Notes: a model not told the origin generated them from the sequence alone. A stretch of DNA of 64,000 bases from JADHLJ01 sp038146985 (GCA_038146985.1 JAYQSQ010000017.1:166528-230527); one strand, 5' to 3'; shown: positions 51,099 to 60,598, counted from the first letter of the stretch. Numbers and translations: made by a program.

Positions 51099-52832
51099 AT
51101 GACAGCGAACAGCGCCAGCCAGGACGAGGCACCACAGAATCTGACCGACGGGTTTCACCTGGTCATCGACGCCCTGAAACTGAACGGTTTCAAGACGATC
51201 TATACCGTGCCCGGAATTCCGATCACCGATCTCGGGCGCTTAGCCCAGGCCGAGGGCATGCGGGTGCTGTCGTTCCGCCACGAGCAGCATGCAGGGTATG
51301 CCGCCGCGATCGCCGGCTACCTCACCAAGAAACCCGGGATCTGCGTCACGGTTTCCGCCCCTGGCTTCTTGAATGGTCTGACGGCGCTGGCCCATGCCAC
51401 CACCAATTGCTGGCCGATGATCCTGATCAGCGGGTCTTCCGAGCGCGAGATCGTCGACCTGCAGCAGGGTGACTATGAGGAGATGGATCAGCTCGCCGTC
51501 GCCAAGACCCTGTGCAAGGCGGCTTTCCGCGTGCTCCATGCCGAGGATATCGGCATCGGCATCGCGCGCGCCTACCGAGCCGCGGTCTCGGGGCGGCCGG
51601 GCGGCGTCTATCTCGATCTTCCGGCCAAGCTGTTTGCCCAGGTTATGGATGCCGATGCCGGGGCCAAGTCCCTGGTCCAGGTGGTCGATCCCACGCCGGC
51701 GCATGTTCCGGCACCGGCGGCGGTGACGCGGGCACTCGAGGTTCTCAAGGGTGCTAAGAAGCCGCTGATCATTCTCGGTAAGGGCGCCGCCTATGCCCAG
51801 GCGGACGACGCGGTTCGTACCTTCGTCGAAAAGAGTGGCAGCCCCTATATCGCCATGAGCATGGCCAAGGGCCTGTTGCCGGACGACCACCCGCAATATG
51901 CCGGCGCCGCCCGCTCGCTGGTGCTGCAGGAAGCGGACGTGGTCATGCTGATCGGCGCCCGGCTCAACTGGCTGCTGAGCCACGGCAAGGGCAAACAATG
52001 GGGTGCACCGGGCTCGAAGAAGTTCATCCATATCGACATTGATCCCCGCGAGATGGACAGCAACCAGCCGATCGCCGCGCCCCTGGTCGGCGATATCGAA
52101 AGCTGCCTCGGCGCGCTGATCGAAGGCATGGGCGCCAACTGGCCGAAGCCTCCGTCGGACTGGACCGACAGCGTGCGCGAGAAGGCCGAGTCCAACGTCG
52201 CGCGGATGGCGCCGCGGCTGCAGAACAACAACGTGCCGATGGACTTCCACGGCGCGCTCGGAGCTCTCAGAAACATCATCAAGGAGCGGCCGGACACGAT
52301 CCTGGTCAACGAGGGCGCGAACACTCTCGATTTCGCGCGCAGCATCATCGACATCTACAGACCCCGCAAGCGCCTGGATGTCGGCACCTGGGGCGTCATG
52401 GGCATCGGCATGGGCTCCGCCATCGCGGCGGCGGTCGAGACCGGCAATTCGGTCCTCTGCATCGAGGGCGACAGCGCCTTCGGATTCTCAGGCATGGAGA
52501 TCGAGACGATCTGCCGCTATCAGCTGCCGGTCTGCGTCGTGGTCTTTAACAATTCCGGTATCTACCGGGGCACCGACCAGAATCCGACCGGCAGTTCCGA
52601 TCCGGCGCCGACGGTCTTCGTCCGCGATGCCCGCTATGACCGCATCATCGAGGCCTTCGGCGGGGTCGGCGTGAACGCGACCAGCCCGGACGAGCTCAGC
52701 CGCGCGGTCAACGAAGCCATCGCGTCCCGCAAGCCGACTCTGGTGAACGCGGTGATCAATCCGGAAGCCGGCACCGAGAGCGGACGCATCGGCAACCTCA
52801 ATCCGCAAAGCGTTGTCTCGAAGAAGAAATAG
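51099..52832 (+). CDS. oxc: Oxalyl-CoA decarboxylase
   Basis: A 577-residue thiamin-diphosphate enzyme. It decarboxylates oxalyl-CoA to formyl-CoA and CO2. Glu62 in SFRHEQHAGYAAA is the ThDP-activating Glu, SERE(SGSSEREIVDLQQGDYEEMDQ) is the oxalyl-CoA decarboxylase pattern and the GDSAFGFSGMEIETICRYQLP...FNNSG stretch is the ThDP/Mg2+ motif. YRGTDQNPTGSSDPAPT near the end shapes the active-site lid as in Oxalobacter Oxc. The chosen start is ATG at 51099, with GGAGGAAACC just before it; the ATG at 51087 would precede this SD. 42 bases to frc; one operon. Confidence 0.94.
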   Translation: MTANSASQDEAPQNLTDGFHLVIDALKLNGFKTIYTVPGIPITDLGRLAQAEGMRVLSFRHEQHAGYAAAIAGYLTKKPGICVTVSAPGFLNGLTALAHATTNCWPMILISGSSEREIVDLQQGDYEEMDQLAVAKTLCKAAFRVLHAEDIGIGIARAYRAAVSGRPGGVYLDLPAKLFAQVMDADAGAKSLVQVVDPTPAHVPAPAAVTRALEVLKGAKKPLIILGKGAAYAQADDAVRTFVEKSGSPYIAMSMAKGLLPDDHPQYAGAARSLVLQEADVVMLIGARLNWLLSHGKGKQWGAPGSKKFIHIDIDPREMDSNQPIAAPLVGDIESCLGALIEGMGANWPKPPSDWTDSVREKAESNVARMAPRLQNNNVPMDFHGALGALRNIIKERPDTILVNEGANTLDFARSIIDIYRPRKRLDVGTWGVMGIGMGSAIAAAVETGNSVLCIEGDSAFGFSGMEIETICRYQLPVCVVVFNNSGIYRGTDQNPTGSSDPAPTVFVRDARYDRIIEAFGGVGVNATSPDELSRAVNEAIASRKPTLVNAVINPEAGTESGRIGNLNPQSVVSKKK

Positions 52833-52874
52833 CCGTCCAGACGTTGTGACAGGCCCCTTTCATGGGAGAAGAAA

Positions 52875-54149
52875 ATGGAAGCCCTCAAAGGCATCAAGGT
52901 TCTCGATTTTACCCACGTCCAGTCCGGCCCGACCTGTACCCAGCTGCTGGCCTGGTTCGGCGCCGATGTCATCAAGGTGGAGCGGCCCGGCTCCGGTGAC
53001 CCGACCCGTGGCCAGCTGGTCGACGTGCCTGGCGCCGACAGCCTGTATTTCACCATGTTGAACCACAACAAGCGCTCGCTCACGCTCAACACCAAGAACG
53101 AGACCGGCAAGGAAGTGCTGACGCGCCTGGTCAAGGAATGCGACGTGCTGGTGGAGAACTTCGCCCCCGGCGCGATGGAGCGCATGGGCTTTGGTTGGGA
53201 GCAGGTGCACGCGCTCAACCCGCGCATGATCATGGCCTCGGTCAAGGGCTTCGGACCCGGCCCCTTCGAAGACTGCAAGGTCTATGAGAACATCGCCCAA
53301 TGCGCCGGCGGCGCGGCCTCGACGACCGGTTTCCGCGACGGCATGCCGCTGGTCACCGGCGCCCAGATCGGCGATAGCGGCACCGGGTTGCATCTGGCCC
53401 TGGGCATCGTCACGGCTCTCTATCACCGCACCCACAGCGGTAAGGGACAGCGGGTGCTCGCCTCGATGCAAGACGGGGTGCTGAACCTCTGCCGGGTCAA
53501 GCTGCGCGACCAGCAGCGGCTGGCCGCCGGGCCACTGACCGAATACTCGCAATATGGCGAGGGCATCCCGTTCGAGGACACCACACCGCGCGCCGGCAAC
53601 GATTCCGGTGGTGGGCAGCCAGGCCGGATTCTGAAGTGCAAGGGCTGGGAAGAGGATCCCAACGCCTATACCTACTTCATCACCCAGGCCGCCGCCTGGC
53701 CGAAGATCTGCGACGCCATCGGCAAGCCCGAATGGAAGGAAGATCCGAACTATGCGACGCCCAAGGCGCGGCTTACGCGCCTCAACGAGGTGTTCGGCGC
53801 GATCGAGGACTGGACCATGACCAAGACCAAATACGAGGTCATGGACATCTGCAACCCGCTCGACATTCCCGTCGGCCCGATCCTGTCAATGAAGGAACTG
53901 GCCGCTGAGCAAAGCCTGCGGGATACCGGCACCATCGTCGAGGTCGACCATCCGAAACGCGGCGCGTACCTGACCGTCGGCTGCCCGGTGAAGCTGTCGG
54001 CCTCACCGGCCGATGTGAAACGCTCCCCGCTGCTCGGCGAGCATAACGAGGAGATCCTGCGCGACGTCCTCGGCTATGACGGCGACGCGCTGGAAGCGGT
54101 GTGGAACAGCGGCGCGGTGGGCGATCGCCCGGCGCAAGCGGCGGAGTAA
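52875..54149 (+). CDS. frc: Formyl-CoA:oxalate CoA-transferase
   Basis: A 424-residue class III CoA-transferase. It moves CoA from formyl-CoA to oxalate, feeding the decarboxylase. Catalytic Asp167 lies in GAQIGDSGTGLH and the flexible glycine loop GGGQPG at 245-250 guards the active site, as in Oxalobacter Frc. Opening EALKGIKVLDFTHVQSGPTCTQLLAWFGADVIKVE is the conserved family start. Length is normal. With oxc it forms the full oxalate-to-formate cycle in the cytosol; transporters follow. Confidence 0.94.
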   Translation: MEALKGIKVLDFTHVQSGPTCTQLLAWFGADVIKVERPGSGDPTRGQLVDVPGADSLYFTMLNHNKRSLTLNTKNETGKEVLTRLVKECDVLVENFAPGAMERMGFGWEQVHALNPRMIMASVKGFGPGPFEDCKVYENIAQCAGGAASTTGFRDGMPLVTGAQIGDSGTGLHLALGIVTALYHRTHSGKGQRVLASMQDGVLNLCRVKLRDQQRLAAGPLTEYSQYGEGIPFEDTTPRAGNDSGGGQPGRILKCKGWEEDPNAYTYFITQAAAWPKICDAIGKPEWKEDPNYATPKARLTRLNEVFGAIEDWTMTKTKYEVMDICNPLDIPVGPILSMKELAAEQSLRDTGTIVEVDHPKRGAYLTVGCPVKLSASPADVKRSPLLGEHNEEILRDVLGYDGDALEAVWNSGAVGDRPAQAAE

Positions 54150-54190
54150 GGAAAGGCGCGTTCCCGCCGTTTCATTCCCTTGATCGGACT

Positions 54191-54319
54191 CCTGGCGCAA
54201 GCCAGGGTCCATTCCGAGGAAGGTAGCGCGCCTTGCCACCTTGGCGTCCGCCTGTGCCCGGTGGTTGGCCGAAGTTTCAATTTCAGATGGGGTTGGCCTG
54301 GACCCTGGCTTGCGCCAGG
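54191..54319. repeat. Head-to-head pair of 21-bp REP-like repeats
   Basis: A 21-base sequence at 54191-54211 starting CCTGGCGCAAGCCAGG is repeated in perfect reverse complement at 54299-54319, 87 bases apart. Each copy is itself a hairpin (CCTGGC-GCAA-GCCAGG). This is the BIME layout of paired REP elements. It lies in the 219-base gap after frc and might separate or stabilise the frc and benE-like messages. Confidence 0.7.
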
Positions 54320-54368
54320 GATACGGTCGAACAGGCGACGCAGCAGGTGACGGAAAGGTCAACCAGCA

Positions 54369-55580
54369 ATGGCCCTTGAACTCCCCGCCCAACGGCTGCC
54401 GAGCCTTGCCGAGATGCGGGTTGCCGCCGACCGGCACGCCTGGACCAACGCCTTCGTGTCGACCATCTTCGCGGTGACCGGACCGATCGCGATCATTCTG
54501 ACCGTCGCGGCGGCGGGCGGCCTTACCAAGGAAATGGTCGACGGCTGGATCTTCGCCGCTTTCGTGGTCGGCGGGATCCTCACCATCCTGTGCAGCCTGT
54601 TCTATCGGCAGCCGCTGGCGCTTGCCTGGACGATGCCGGGATCGGCCCTGCTGATCACCGCGCTTGACCATCTCACTTTTGAGGAAGCGGTGGGCGCCTT
54701 TCTGGTGTCGGGCATGGTTATGGTCGCCCTCGGCGTCAGCGGTCTTGTCGGCCGGATCATGGCGGCAATTCCGGTGGGTGTCGCCATGGGCATGGTGGCC
54801 GGCGTGTTCCTGCCGTTTGGCGTCGATCTGATCACCGGTTTTCAAGGCAGCCCAATACTCAGTGTCGCCATGGTCGGCACGTTTCTTGTCTTCTCGGCGG
54901 TTCCGGCGCTGGCGCGCGCGGTACCGCCCCTGCTTGCCGCGTTGATCGCCGGGGTGGCTGCCGCCATTGTCCTCGGCGAGACGCCGAGTTTTCCCGCCGA
55001 TACCACATTGATCGCCGGGCCACGCATCGTCGTCCCTGTGTTCAGTGTGCCGGCGCTCCTGGAACTGGTGGTGCCGCTGGTGATTTCGGTGCTGGCGGTC
55101 CAGAACCTTCAGGGCTTCACGGTTCTAACCGGAGCCGGTCACAAGCCTCCCACCGGCATGCTGACCGTCGCCTGCGGGTACGGCACCCTGGCCATGGGGA
55201 TTCTCGGCTCGGTGCCGACCTGTGTCACCGGCCCCGCCAACGCCTTCCTGGTCAGTTCTGGCAAGCGCGAGCATCAGTTCATGGGCGGCATCCTGTTCGG
55301 TCTGATGTTCGCCGGCGTCGGTATCCTCTCGCCGATGCTGACCCAAGCCGCGACGACGATGCCGCGCGTCTTCATCACCGCGCTGGGGGGCCTCGCCATG
55401 CTCCCGGTCCTGATCGGCGCCTTCCGCAGCGCCTTCGCCGACGGCGGAGGCAAAGCGCTCGGCCCGCTGGTCTCCTTCGTGGTGACCGTCAGCGGGATCA
55501 CGCTCTTTAACGTCGGCGCCCCGTTCTGGGGCGTGGTGTTCGGCTATCTGGTGCATGTGGGGTTGGATCGGCGGGGGTAA
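54369..55580 (+). CDS. BenE-family proton symporter
   Basis: A 403-residue membrane protein with about 12 helices: FVSTIFAVTGPIAIIL, YRQPLALAWTMPGSALL and VLAVQNLQGFTVLTGAGHKPPTG are the benzoate/H+ symporter marks, the last near the conserved helix 10 loop. BenE takes up benzoate, yet many members sit in other clusters and no benzoate genes are nearby. Because it follows oxc-frc in the same direction it may import oxalate or another carboxylate; unproved. Start ATG at 54369. Confidence 0.83.
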   Translation: MALELPAQRLPSLAEMRVAADRHAWTNAFVSTIFAVTGPIAIILTVAAAGGLTKEMVDGWIFAAFVVGGILTILCSLFYRQPLALAWTMPGSALLITALDHLTFEEAVGAFLVSGMVMVALGVSGLVGRIMAAIPVGVAMGMVAGVFLPFGVDLITGFQGSPILSVAMVGTFLVFSAVPALARAVPPLLAALIAGVAAAIVLGETPSFPADTTLIAGPRIVVPVFSVPALLELVVPLVISVLAVQNLQGFTVLTGAGHKPPTGMLTVACGYGTLAMGILGSVPTCVTGPANAFLVSSGKREHQFMGGILFGLMFAGVGILSPMLTQAATTMPRVFITALGGLAMLPVLIGAFRSAFADGGGKALGPLVSFVVTVSGITLFNVGAPFWGVVFGYLVHVGLDRRG

Positions 55581-55610
55581 AAACTCGGGAGGGTCGTTCC
55601 ACCCCTAACC

Positions 55611-56855
55611 TCATCCCAGCGCGATATCCCGAAGCGCCACCCACATCAGAACCGTCGCGCCGCCGCAATACGCCGCGAAGATCGCGGCGATGCTTTCCAT
55701 TGGGATCGGCGCATCCATCAGCGCGCCCATAAGCGGCGGTCCCAGCGCCGAGGCGAACACCGAGAATGACGCGATCAGTGACCGGATCGCGCCGATATGC
55801 TCCACGCCGTAGATCTCGGCCCAGAGCGCGGCGATGCCCGTGTAGTTGATGCCCACGGTAACCCCGAGTAGGAACAGATAGGGCCAGACCCAGTAGGCTT
55901 GATCGAATGCCGCAATAATCAGCAACGCCGCGATCATCGGAACCAGGAAAATCGGAATCACCCGAACCGCGCTGATCCGGTCGATCAGCGGGCCGGCGAG
56001 AAGCCCGGCGCTCACCGATCCAATCGCGTATCCCCAGTAATTTCCGGTGATCCAGGCGGCGCTCCACCCCTTGGCCTCGGCCAGGGCGAGATGATGAAAG
56101 AACATCGCGGTGCCGATCACCGACGGTCCCATGACCGCCGGCAACAACAGATAGAACCGCCAGTGGCGCAGCACCTCTCCACGGGTCCAGGATCTTGCCA
56201 CGATCCGCCCGTCGGCCGCGAAATGGTTCCGGTCCGCGAACTCAATATCGCCCGCGCCTTCGGTCCAAGCGGGCCGGGCGAGCAGCCAGAGCAAGAGTGG
56301 CAGGATCAGCACGACCAAGGCGATACCGGATGCGGCATAAGTCTGCCGCCAACCAATCACGGCGATACCGGCGACCACCAGGACGGGAAGAACGGATTCG
56401 CCGGCCGCGAACCCGAGCGTCGCCAGCGCCACCGCTTTGCCGCGACCGGCGCTGAAATACCGGGCCATGGTGGTGACCGCGATATGGCTGCTGAGGCCCT
56501 GACCGCTTTGCCGAAGGAAAAAGATCGCCGCGACCAAAAGCGCTACATGCGGCACCAAGGCCATGAACAATGTCGCGCCGACCAGACCGGCGAACACGAT
56601 CAGCGTATAGGGTTTCAGCTTGAACCGATCGATCAGCGCGCCGGTCCAGGGCAAACACAGGGCGCTCAACAGCGTCCCGGCCATATAGATCCCGCCCCAT
56701 CCGGCGTGGGACAGGCCGAAACTCTCTTGTACCGACGGGCCGAAGGCGCCGATGAAAAAGGTCTGCCCGACGCTGGACGCGAAAGTCATCGTGAAGCCGA
56801 ATCCGAGCAAGGCTGGATGAGCCGTCACGAAAGCGCGATAGCCGGTGCCGGTCAT
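55611..56855 (-). CDS. MFS transporter
   Basis: A 414-residue 12-helix major facilitator. The FGPSVQESFGLSHAGWGGIYMAGTLLSAL start and MARYFSAGRGKAVALATLGFAAGESVLPVLV resemble oxalate/formate antiporter-like and related organic-anion carriers (OFA/MCT group). Given the convergent oxalate operon, oxalate:formate exchange is the best guess, but key OxlT residues cannot be checked by eye. Ends 30 bases from the BenE-type gene. Start ATG at 56855. Confidence 0.8.
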   Translation of the reverse strand: MTGTGYRAFVTAHPALLGFGFTMTFASSVGQTFFIGAFGPSVQESFGLSHAGWGGIYMAGTLLSALCLPWTGALIDRFKLKPYTLIVFAGLVGATLFMALVPHVALLVAAIFFLRQSGQGLSSHIAVTTMARYFSAGRGKAVALATLGFAAGESVLPVLVVAGIAVIGWRQTYAASGIALVVLILPLLLWLLARPAWTEGAGDIEFADRNHFAADGRIVARSWTRGEVLRHWRFYLLLPAVMGPSVIGTAMFFHHLALAEAKGWSAAWITGNYWGYAIGSVSAGLLAGPLIDRISAVRVIPIFLVPMIAALLIIAAFDQAYWVWPYLFLLGVTVGINYTGIAALWAEIYGVEHIGAIRSLIASFSVFASALGPPLMGALMDAPIPMESIAAIFAAYCGGATVLMWVALRDIALG

Positions 56856-56915
56856 GTCGATACCTTTGGCTGGGACGCATATCAGCGAGTCGAATCGCCG
56901 CCGAAGGGTCGAAGG

Positions 56916-57419
56916 TTAGAATGTCTTAAGAAACCCGTCCACGTCCGCCGGCCCTCTCAAGTGATGCACCGTCACCCCGCCGGGCAGGCTGTCCAGCATC
57001 TCGATTATCTCCGGACGTAGATTCCTTTTGTATCCGACGATCCATTTGAGGAATTCCCAATCGACACCCTCGGGACAACCCTCGGCCATGTCGGAACGGA
57101 CGCGTCCGAAGCCGGTCACGACCCGTTTAATCACCCGGAACAGGCAAAGCGGTACCGGGAAATCCAGGAAGATCACCGTGTCGGCCTTGGCGACCCTGAG
57201 GTCGAAACTCGTGGAGTTGTTGCCCTCGAAGATCCATTCATCGCCGGCGATGGCCTCGGCGACCAGCCGGCGGGTTTCCTCGCGGGACCGGTTGATCCAG
57301 CCCGCGGTCCAATAGATCTGGTCGACATGGATCACCGGCAGGCCGGTCTTCTCGGAAATCCGCCGCGCCAGGGTAGATTTCCCGGCGCCGGAACAGCCGA
57401 CGATCATCACCCGTTTCAC
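56916..57419 (-). CDS. P-loop NTPase, FlaR-like / adenylate-kinase-like
   Basis: A 167-residue P-loop kinase-like protein: Walker A GCSGAGKST (8-16), then PVIHVDQIYWTAGWINRSREE, FEGNNSTSFDLRVAKADTVIFLDFP as the second motif and the lid region RVVTGFGRVRSDMAEGCPEGVDWEFLKW with DCP-like residues. Members annotated as DNA topology modulation protein FlaR have unproved roles; a nucleotide or small-molecule kinase is possible. Divergent from the GFA gene. Confidence 0.8.
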   Translation of the reverse strand: MKRVMIVGCSGAGKSTLARRISEKTGLPVIHVDQIYWTAGWINRSREETRRLVAEAIAGDEWIFEGNNSTSFDLRVAKADTVIFLDFPVPLCLFRVIKRVVTGFGRVRSDMAEGCPEGVDWEFLKWIVGYKRNLRPEIIEMLDSLPGGVTVHHLRGPADVDGFLKTF

Positions 57420-57462
57420 GGCGGTGTCCCTTCCCAGTCAAACGGCGCCCTGGTTAGCTCGA

Positions 57463-57480
57463 ATTGTCCCTAGAGACAAT
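57463..57480. promoter_or_regulatory. Inverted repeat upstream of the GFA gene
   Basis: ATTGTC-CCTAGA-GACAAT forms perfect 6-bp arms about 65 bases upstream of the GFA start and about 45 bases upstream of the FlaR-like gene on the other strand, so it could regulate either. No regulator gene lies alongside. Confidence 0.4.
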
Positions 57481-57544
57481 ATTGGGCGGGACGGAAAGAG
57501 CCCGCCGTGCCATCAATCGGCGGTTGATGCCCGGAGGCCCCGCC

Positions 57545-57901
57545 ATGAAGACCCATACCGGTTCCTGCCATTGCGGCGCGGTGAAATTCGAGATCGACAG
57601 CGATCTCGCCGAATTCACCAAATGCGACTGCTCGCTCTGCGTGAAGAAGAACGCCGTCATGGTCAAGTTGCACGAAAGCCAGTTCCGGTTGACCGCCGGA
57701 AAGCAGGCGCTCGGGCTCTATCAATGGAACACCGGGGTCGCCAGGCATCATTTCTGCAAGATCTGCGGGATCTACACGTTCCACCACAAGCGGGTGACGC
57801 CGGATTTCCTCGGCATCAACGTGTTCTGCCTTGAGAACGTGGACCTCTCCAAGGTGCCGGTGATTTCGGTCGATGGCATCACCATGTCCACCGACCCCTG
57901 A
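57545..57901 (+). CDS. GFA-family (glutathione-dependent formaldehyde-activating-like) protein
   Basis: A 118-residue zinc protein with the GFA cysteine set: CHCG near the N-terminus, CDCSLC in the middle and CKICG later. The namesake Gfa promotes reaction of formaldehyde with glutathione, though most family members are of unknown role. Start ATG at 57545, chosen for the GGAGG 9 bases upstream; ATG at 57527 is weaker. It lies head-on to a DMGDH-like oxidase gene, an enzyme class that can release formaldehyde, which makes a formaldehyde role plausible. Confidence 0.8.
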   Translation: MKTHTGSCHCGAVKFEIDSDLAEFTKCDCSLCVKKNAVMVKLHESQFRLTAGKQALGLYQWNTGVARHHFCKICGIYTFHHKRVTPDFLGINVFCLENVDLSKVPVISVDGITMSTDP

Positions 57902-57908
57902 AGGCCCG

Positions 57909-60380
57909 TCAACTCCGCATCCGCGCGCCGGACGGATCATAAAGCGGTCGCGCGCTCGCGACCGCCTTGACCCGCGCGCCGGCGACGTCGACCTCGAAGC
58001 TGGAGCCGGTGACCTCGGCGAGGGTCTCGCCCGGCGCGCAGGGCACATAGCCGAGGCCGATCGCGGCGCCGAGATGATGACCGTAATTGCCCGAGGTCAA
58101 CCGCCCCACCACCTTGCCGTCCCGCAGGATGGGCTCGTTGTGATAGAGCAGCGGCTCGGGGTCGGTAAGCTGGAACTGCAAAAGCCGGCGGGACAGCCCT
58201 TGTTGCTGCTTCGCCAGCACCGCCTCGCGGCCGATGAAGGCGCCGAACCGGCCGGCGGGCTTGTCCGCCTTCACCGCGAAGCCGAGTCCGGCCTCCAGCA
58301 CGTGATCCTCATCGGTGATGTCGTGGCCGAAATGCCGAAACGCCTTCTCGATGCGGCAGGAATCCAGCACATGCATGCCGCAGAAGCGCAGATCCATCGA
58401 CAGCCCCCGTTCCGCGATCGCATCGAACACATGGGTTGCCATATCCGAGGAGACGTAAAGCTCCCACCCCAACTCGCCGACATAGCTCACCCGATGCGCC
58501 CGGGCGAGACCCATGGCAAGCTCGATCTCCCGCGCCGTGCCGAAGGGAAAGGCCTGGTTCGACAGATCCGCCGAGGTGAGCGGCGCCAGCAGATCCCGCG
58601 ACCTCGGGCCCATGACGCAGATCACCGCCTCGGCGCTGGTCACGTCGGTGACGACGCAATGGGCCTCATCCGGAATGTTCCGCCGGAGCCAGGACAGGTC
58701 CCGCACCGCCGAGGCGGCTGACGTGACCACCAGAAAGACCGTTTCCGACAGCCGGGTGACGGTCAGGTCGGCCTCGATCCCGCCGCGGTGGTTCAGCCAC
58801 TGGCCATAGACGATCCGGCCCGGCTCCACCGCCACGTCATTGGCCATCACCCGCTGCAGCACCGCCTCGGCATCGCGGCCCTCGACCCGGAACTTGGCGA
58901 AGGAGGACATGTCGAAGAGGCCGACGGTCTCGCGCACCGCCTTGTGCTCGGCCGCGGCATAGTCGAACCAGTTCTGCCGCTTCCAGCTGTACCGATACTC
59001 GGCTGACTCTCCCGCCTCCCGCTCGGCCTCGGGCAGGAACCAATTGGCCCGTTCCCAGCCGGCGGTCTCGCCAAAACAGGCCCCGCGTGCCGCCAGCCGG
59101 TCATGCAGCGGACTCCTGCGCACGCCGCGCGCCGTCGCGAACTGCCGGTACGGGAAATGATCGGCATAGAGCAGGCCCAGAACCTCGGTCGCACGGTGAT
59201 AAAGGTAAGTCCTATTGCTCTGAAATGGCTGCATGCGCCGGATGTCGACATCCCAGAGATCGAAAGGCGGTTCGCCCGCATCCATCCATTCCGAGAGCGC
59301 CTTGCCGGCCCCGCCGGCCGACTGGATGCCGATCGAGTTGAATCCGCAGGCCATGTAGAAGTTCCTGAGGTTTGGCGCCTCGCCCAGGAGATACCGGTCG
59401 TCCGGCGTGAAGCTCTCGGGGCCATTGAAGAAGGTCTGGATGCCGGCGGTCTCCAGGATCGGCATCCGTTTGGCGGCGGCCTCCAGGATCGGCGCGAAAT
59501 GGTCGATATCCTCGGGCAATTGGTCGAAGCAGAAATCCTCGGGAATACCGTTCATGCCCCAGGGCTTGGCCACCGGCTCGAACGCACCGATCAGCAGCTT
59601 GCCGGCGTCTTCCTTGTAATAGGTGCACTCGTCCGGCACCCGCAGGACCGGCAGATCGCGCGTCAGTCCCTCGATCGGTTCGGTGACGATGTAGAAATGC
59701 TCGTTGGCATGAAGCGGCGTCGAAACCCCGGCCATGGCGCCGACCTCCCGGCCCCACATGCCGGCGCAATTGACCACATACTCGGCCTCGATCGGCCCGA
59801 ACTCGGTCTCGACGCCGGTCACACGGCCGGCCCGCTGTGTGATGCCGATGACCTTGACATTCTCCAGAACCGTCGCGCCGTTCATCCGCGCGCCCCGCGC
59901 CAGCGCCAGCGCGATATTCCCCGGGTCTGCCTGGCCGTCTCCAGGAATGAAGACCCCGCCAATGCCGTCGGAGACTTCCAGCAGCGGGTACTTCTCCTTG
60001 CATTCCGCAAGACCTAGGACATGCGCTTCCAAGCCGAAGGTGCCGGCCATCACGGCACCCCGGGTCAGCTCCTCCATCCGGTCCTCCGTCAAAGCCAGGG
60101 CCAGGGAGCCGAACCGCCGGTATCCGGTGGCAATGCCGGTTTCCGCCTCCAACCCGTCGTAGAGTTCGGCGGAATAGGCGGCGAGGCGCGTCATGTTATA
60201 GGTTGCCCGCAATTGTCCGATCAGCCCGGCCGCATGCCAGGTGGTGCCGCTGGTCAGCTGCTTGCGCTCCAGCAGCACCACATCCTTCCAGCCGAGTTTC
60301 GCGAGGTGATAGGCGACTGAACAGCCGACCACGCCGCCGCCGATGATCACCGCCCGTGCCTTGCTCGGGATGTCCGTCAC
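57909..60380 (-). CDS. DMGDH/sarcosine-dehydrogenase-like FAD oxidase with GcvT domain
   Basis: An 823-residue two-module enzyme. The N-terminal half is a D-amino-acid-oxidase fold: AVIIGGGVVGCSVAYHLA, and SGTTWHAAGL with His49 at the site of covalent FAD linkage in DMGDH. The C-terminal half (from about 430) is a GcvT/aminomethyltransferase-like folate domain: GLFDMSSFAKFRVEG, GQWLNHRGGIEADLTV, SYVGELGWELYV. Such enzymes oxidatively demethylate N-methyl amino acids such as dimethylglycine and pass the one-carbon unit to tetrahydrofolate. Start GTG at 60380 (TDIPSKARAV) because GGGGAGAGG lies 4-12 bases upstream; the longer frame to 60422 precedes it. Substrate not fixed. Confidence 0.88.
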   Translation of the reverse strand: MTDIPSKARAVIIGGGVVGCSVAYHLAKLGWKDVVLLERKQLTSGTTWHAAGLIGQLRATYNMTRLAAYSAELYDGLEAETGIATGYRRFGSLALALTEDRMEELTRGAVMAGTFGLEAHVLGLAECKEKYPLLEVSDGIGGVFIPGDGQADPGNIALALARGARMNGATVLENVKVIGITQRAGRVTGVETEFGPIEAEYVVNCAGMWGREVGAMAGVSTPLHANEHFYIVTEPIEGLTRDLPVLRVPDECTYYKEDAGKLLIGAFEPVAKPWGMNGIPEDFCFDQLPEDIDHFAPILEAAAKRMPILETAGIQTFFNGPESFTPDDRYLLGEAPNLRNFYMACGFNSIGIQSAGGAGKALSEWMDAGEPPFDLWDVDIRRMQPFQSNRTYLYHRATEVLGLLYADHFPYRQFATARGVRRSPLHDRLAARGACFGETAGWERANWFLPEAEREAGESAEYRYSWKRQNWFDYAAAEHKAVRETVGLFDMSSFAKFRVEGRDAEAVLQRVMANDVAVEPGRIVYGQWLNHRGGIEADLTVTRLSETVFLVVTSAASAVRDLSWLRRNIPDEAHCVVTDVTSAEAVICVMGPRSRDLLAPLTSADLSNQAFPFGTAREIELAMGLARAHRVSYVGELGWELYVSSDMATHVFDAIAERGLSMDLRFCGMHVLDSCRIEKAFRHFGHDITDEDHVLEAGLGFAVKADKPAGRFGAFIGREAVLAKQQQGLSRRLLQFQLTDPEPLLYHNEPILRDGKVVGRLTSGNYGHHLGAAIGLGYVPCAPGETLAEVTGSSFEVDVAGARVKAVASARPLYDPSGARMRS

Positions 60381-60450
60381 AAACCTCTCCCCGCCGGATG
60401 CCGCCTTTCCGACAGGGGACACGATTGCCGCGCGTGACTCAAGCGGACGA

Positions 60451-60466
60451 TCTCGAAGGGTCTTGT
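60451..60466. repeat. Single copy of the repeat seen at 22055/22147
   Basis: TCTCGAAGGGTCTTGT matches the right arm of the inverted repeat at 22147-22163 with one change. It lies in the divergent gap between the DMGDH-like and AtuA-like genes, where no partner copy is seen. Confidence 0.45.
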
Positions 60467-60598
60467 CAGCAAGGTCTCCGCTCCATCACATCCTGGTCTT
60501 GGAATCAGCCACCGGCTCGAGCGAACGCACTGGAAAAACATGAACGTCCGTCGCAGACTTCCTGTGCGTTACTGAAAACCGACCCGAAAGACCGCACC

